From assembly GCA_021775795.1 (NCBI GenBank), contig JAJFHB010000688.1, positions 1 to 6,279 on the forward strand: 6,279 nucleotides of DNA, written 5' to 3'. Numbering within the stretch: position 1 is the stretch's first letter; the number at the start of each line of letters is the position of its first letter. This document shows, piece by piece, positions 5,433 to 6,279 of the stretch. A model generated the notes under the pieces. It did not search any database. It saw only the letters and a list, made by a program, of their open reading frames with translations, and was not told where the DNA came from. Both the position numbers and the translations under genes were made by a program. This stretch comes from Hyphomicrobiales bacterium (GTDB lineage Bacteria; Pseudomonadota; Alphaproteobacteria; Rhizobiales; JAJFHB01).

Positions 5433-6279
5433 CTGGCAGTGTATCTGGCTGCGCGGGCGATGAGTTTTTCAGCGCGTGACAAGTGCGGACGGTCGAGCAT
5501 TTCGCCGTCAATCCCGATGACGCCTGCATTTCCCGCATCAGCGAAGGCATCAATTATCTTCTGTGCCCGGGCGATGGTGTCTTTTGACGGTGTGAACACC
5601 TCATTGATGATCGGTACCTGAGCCGGGTGAATGGCCATCTTTGCGGTGAAGCCATCGCGGACTGCGGCTTGCGCTTCTGCGCGCAGGCCGTCGCCATCGC
5701 GAAAATTGACATAAACAGTGTCGACCGGATCGACTTGGGCAGCTACCGCCCCCAACAGACACAGCGTTCGTGCCAGCACATAAGGTTGGGTGTAGCGGCC
5801 GTCGTCATCCTTGTTTGTGGTGGCGCCAAGATCAGCACTCAGATCCTCGGCCCCCCAGGTCATGGCATTCAGCATCGGACCGGCTCCGCTGTAGGTTCCC
5901 ATGTGGAACAAGGATGCAGCGGTCTCGGTTGCAACTGCGATTATGCCGATTTGTGACGTTGTGGCCGTGGTTGTGCGGCCAATCTCACTGATGATCTCCG
6001 TCAATGCCAATACATCCCCACCGGAACGGGTCTTGGGTTGCATGATACCGTGAGGCTTGTGGGGTACCACGGCTTCGATATCCGCGTGCGCCAGGCCTGT
6101 ATCCAGAGCATTGACGCGCACATAGAGCTGTGGTCCTTCCGCCCGTGCCGCCTCATCAAGGCTGGCGAGACGTTCAGATGTCAGGGCGCGCGCTTGCGCC
6201 TTGTTGTCAGCCGCAACTGAATCTTCGAGATCGAAGATCACCACATCGGCAGGGCTCAACAGTGCCTTGTCGATCTTCC
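5429..6279 (-). CDS. CoA ester lyase, HpcH/HpaI aldolase / citrate lyase beta (CitE-like) family, N-terminus cut by right edge
   Basis: The family cleaves or forms C-C bonds of acyl-CoA esters such as malyl-, citramalyl- or citryl-CoA, or hydrolyses malyl-CoA, using a Mg-dependent TIM barrel. The frame stays open to the edge: before the TTG at 6259, which is an internal Leu, it reads K-I-D-K-A-L, so roughly 20 residues including the usual FVPG start are missing. About 282 residues are visible. Counting from that Leu: IFDLEDSVA (8-16); YVRVNALDT (46-54) with substrate Arg48; QPKTRSG (74-80); AVATETAASL (108-117) with metal ligand Glu112; WGAEDLSADLGA (135-146) with metal ligand Asp139; and AKMAIHPAQVPIINEVFTPS (206-225), the strongest family signature. 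The end IDGEMLDRPHL (250-260) is CitE-like. It is not next to citrate lyase alpha or gamma subunits, so a stand-alone CoA ester lyase or thioesterase is more likely than true CitE. The substrate cannot be fixed. Confidence 0.9.
   Translation of the reverse strand, partial: KIDKALLSPADVVIFDLEDSVAADNKAQARALTSERLASLDEAARAEGPQLYVRVNALDTGLAHADIEAVVPHKPHGIMQPKTRSGGDVLALTEIISEIGRTTTATTSQIGIIAVATETAASLFHMGTYSGAGPMLNAMTWGAEDLSADLGATTNKDDDGRYTQPYVLARTLCLLGAVAAQVDPVDTVYVNFRDGDGLRAEAQAAVRDGFTAKMAIHPAQVPIINEVFTPSKDTIARAQKIIDAFADAGNAGVIGIDGEMLDRPHLSRAEKLIARAARYTAS

Noticed and set aside
5627..5956. 109-codon plus-strand ORF opposite the CoA ester lyase
   Set aside because: It is antisense to conserved catalytic segments of the lyase and has no ribosome binding site or recognisable domain; a shadow frame.
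6221..6238. 8-bp inverted repeat ATCTTCGA/TCGAAGAT with a 2-nt spacer
   Set aside because: It falls in codons for the conserved FDLED motif of the lyase, so it is explained by coding constraint and chance.
6257..6259. TTG as start of the CoA ester lyase
   Set aside because: The upstream frame K-I-D-K-A-L continues the family alignment to the edge, and the FVPG-type N-terminus is still missing, so the gene is simply cut.

Overview
The window looks like a stretch of chromosome from an alphaproteobacterium, probably of the Hyphomicrobiales (Rhizobiales) type. This placement is an inference from moderately high GC, the style of the threonyl-tRNA synthetase C-terminus ([21 protein letters not shown]), long antisense shadow ORFs and a cluster of GANTC sites. 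No marker in the window fixes a genus. I see no mobile element, tRNA, rRNA or CRISPR array.

Layout, left to right: (1) the C-terminal part of threonyl-tRNA synthetase (thrS, +, cut by the left edge). It is followed after 29 nt by a complete glutathionyl-hydroquinone reductase of the Xi-class GST / YqjG / ECM4 family (+). (2) Converging on that gene, with only 8 nt between the stop codons, is a 460-residue secreted or membrane-anchored protein of unknown function (-). It has an N-terminal hydrophobic signal, a very acidic Pro/Glu-rich linker and three tandem repeats that look like beta-sandwich domains. (3) A 338-nt divergent intergenic region carries four GANTC sites in 57 bp, a 12-bp palindrome framed by a direct repeat, and three TTGAC half-sites. 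(4) A tight + strand cluster follows: a YdjA-like nitroreductase, a HAD-family phosphatase overlapping it by 10 nt, and, 23 nt later, a flavin reductase-like FMN protein. (5) Converging on this cluster with a 4-nt overlap, so that one CTAG supplies both stop codons, is a CoA ester lyase of the HpcH/HpaI/CitE family (-). Its first residues lie beyond the right edge.

Three of the six non-thrS proteins are predicted redox enzymes acting on quinones, nitro compounds or flavins, so the region may contribute to electrophile or quinone detoxification. That is inferred from family membership and proximity only. The HAD phosphatase and the CoA ester lyase are housekeeping-type carbon metabolism enzymes whose substrates cannot be fixed from sequence. 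No clearly novel multi-gene system is visible. The least explained items are the triple-repeat envelope protein and the regulatory region upstream of it.
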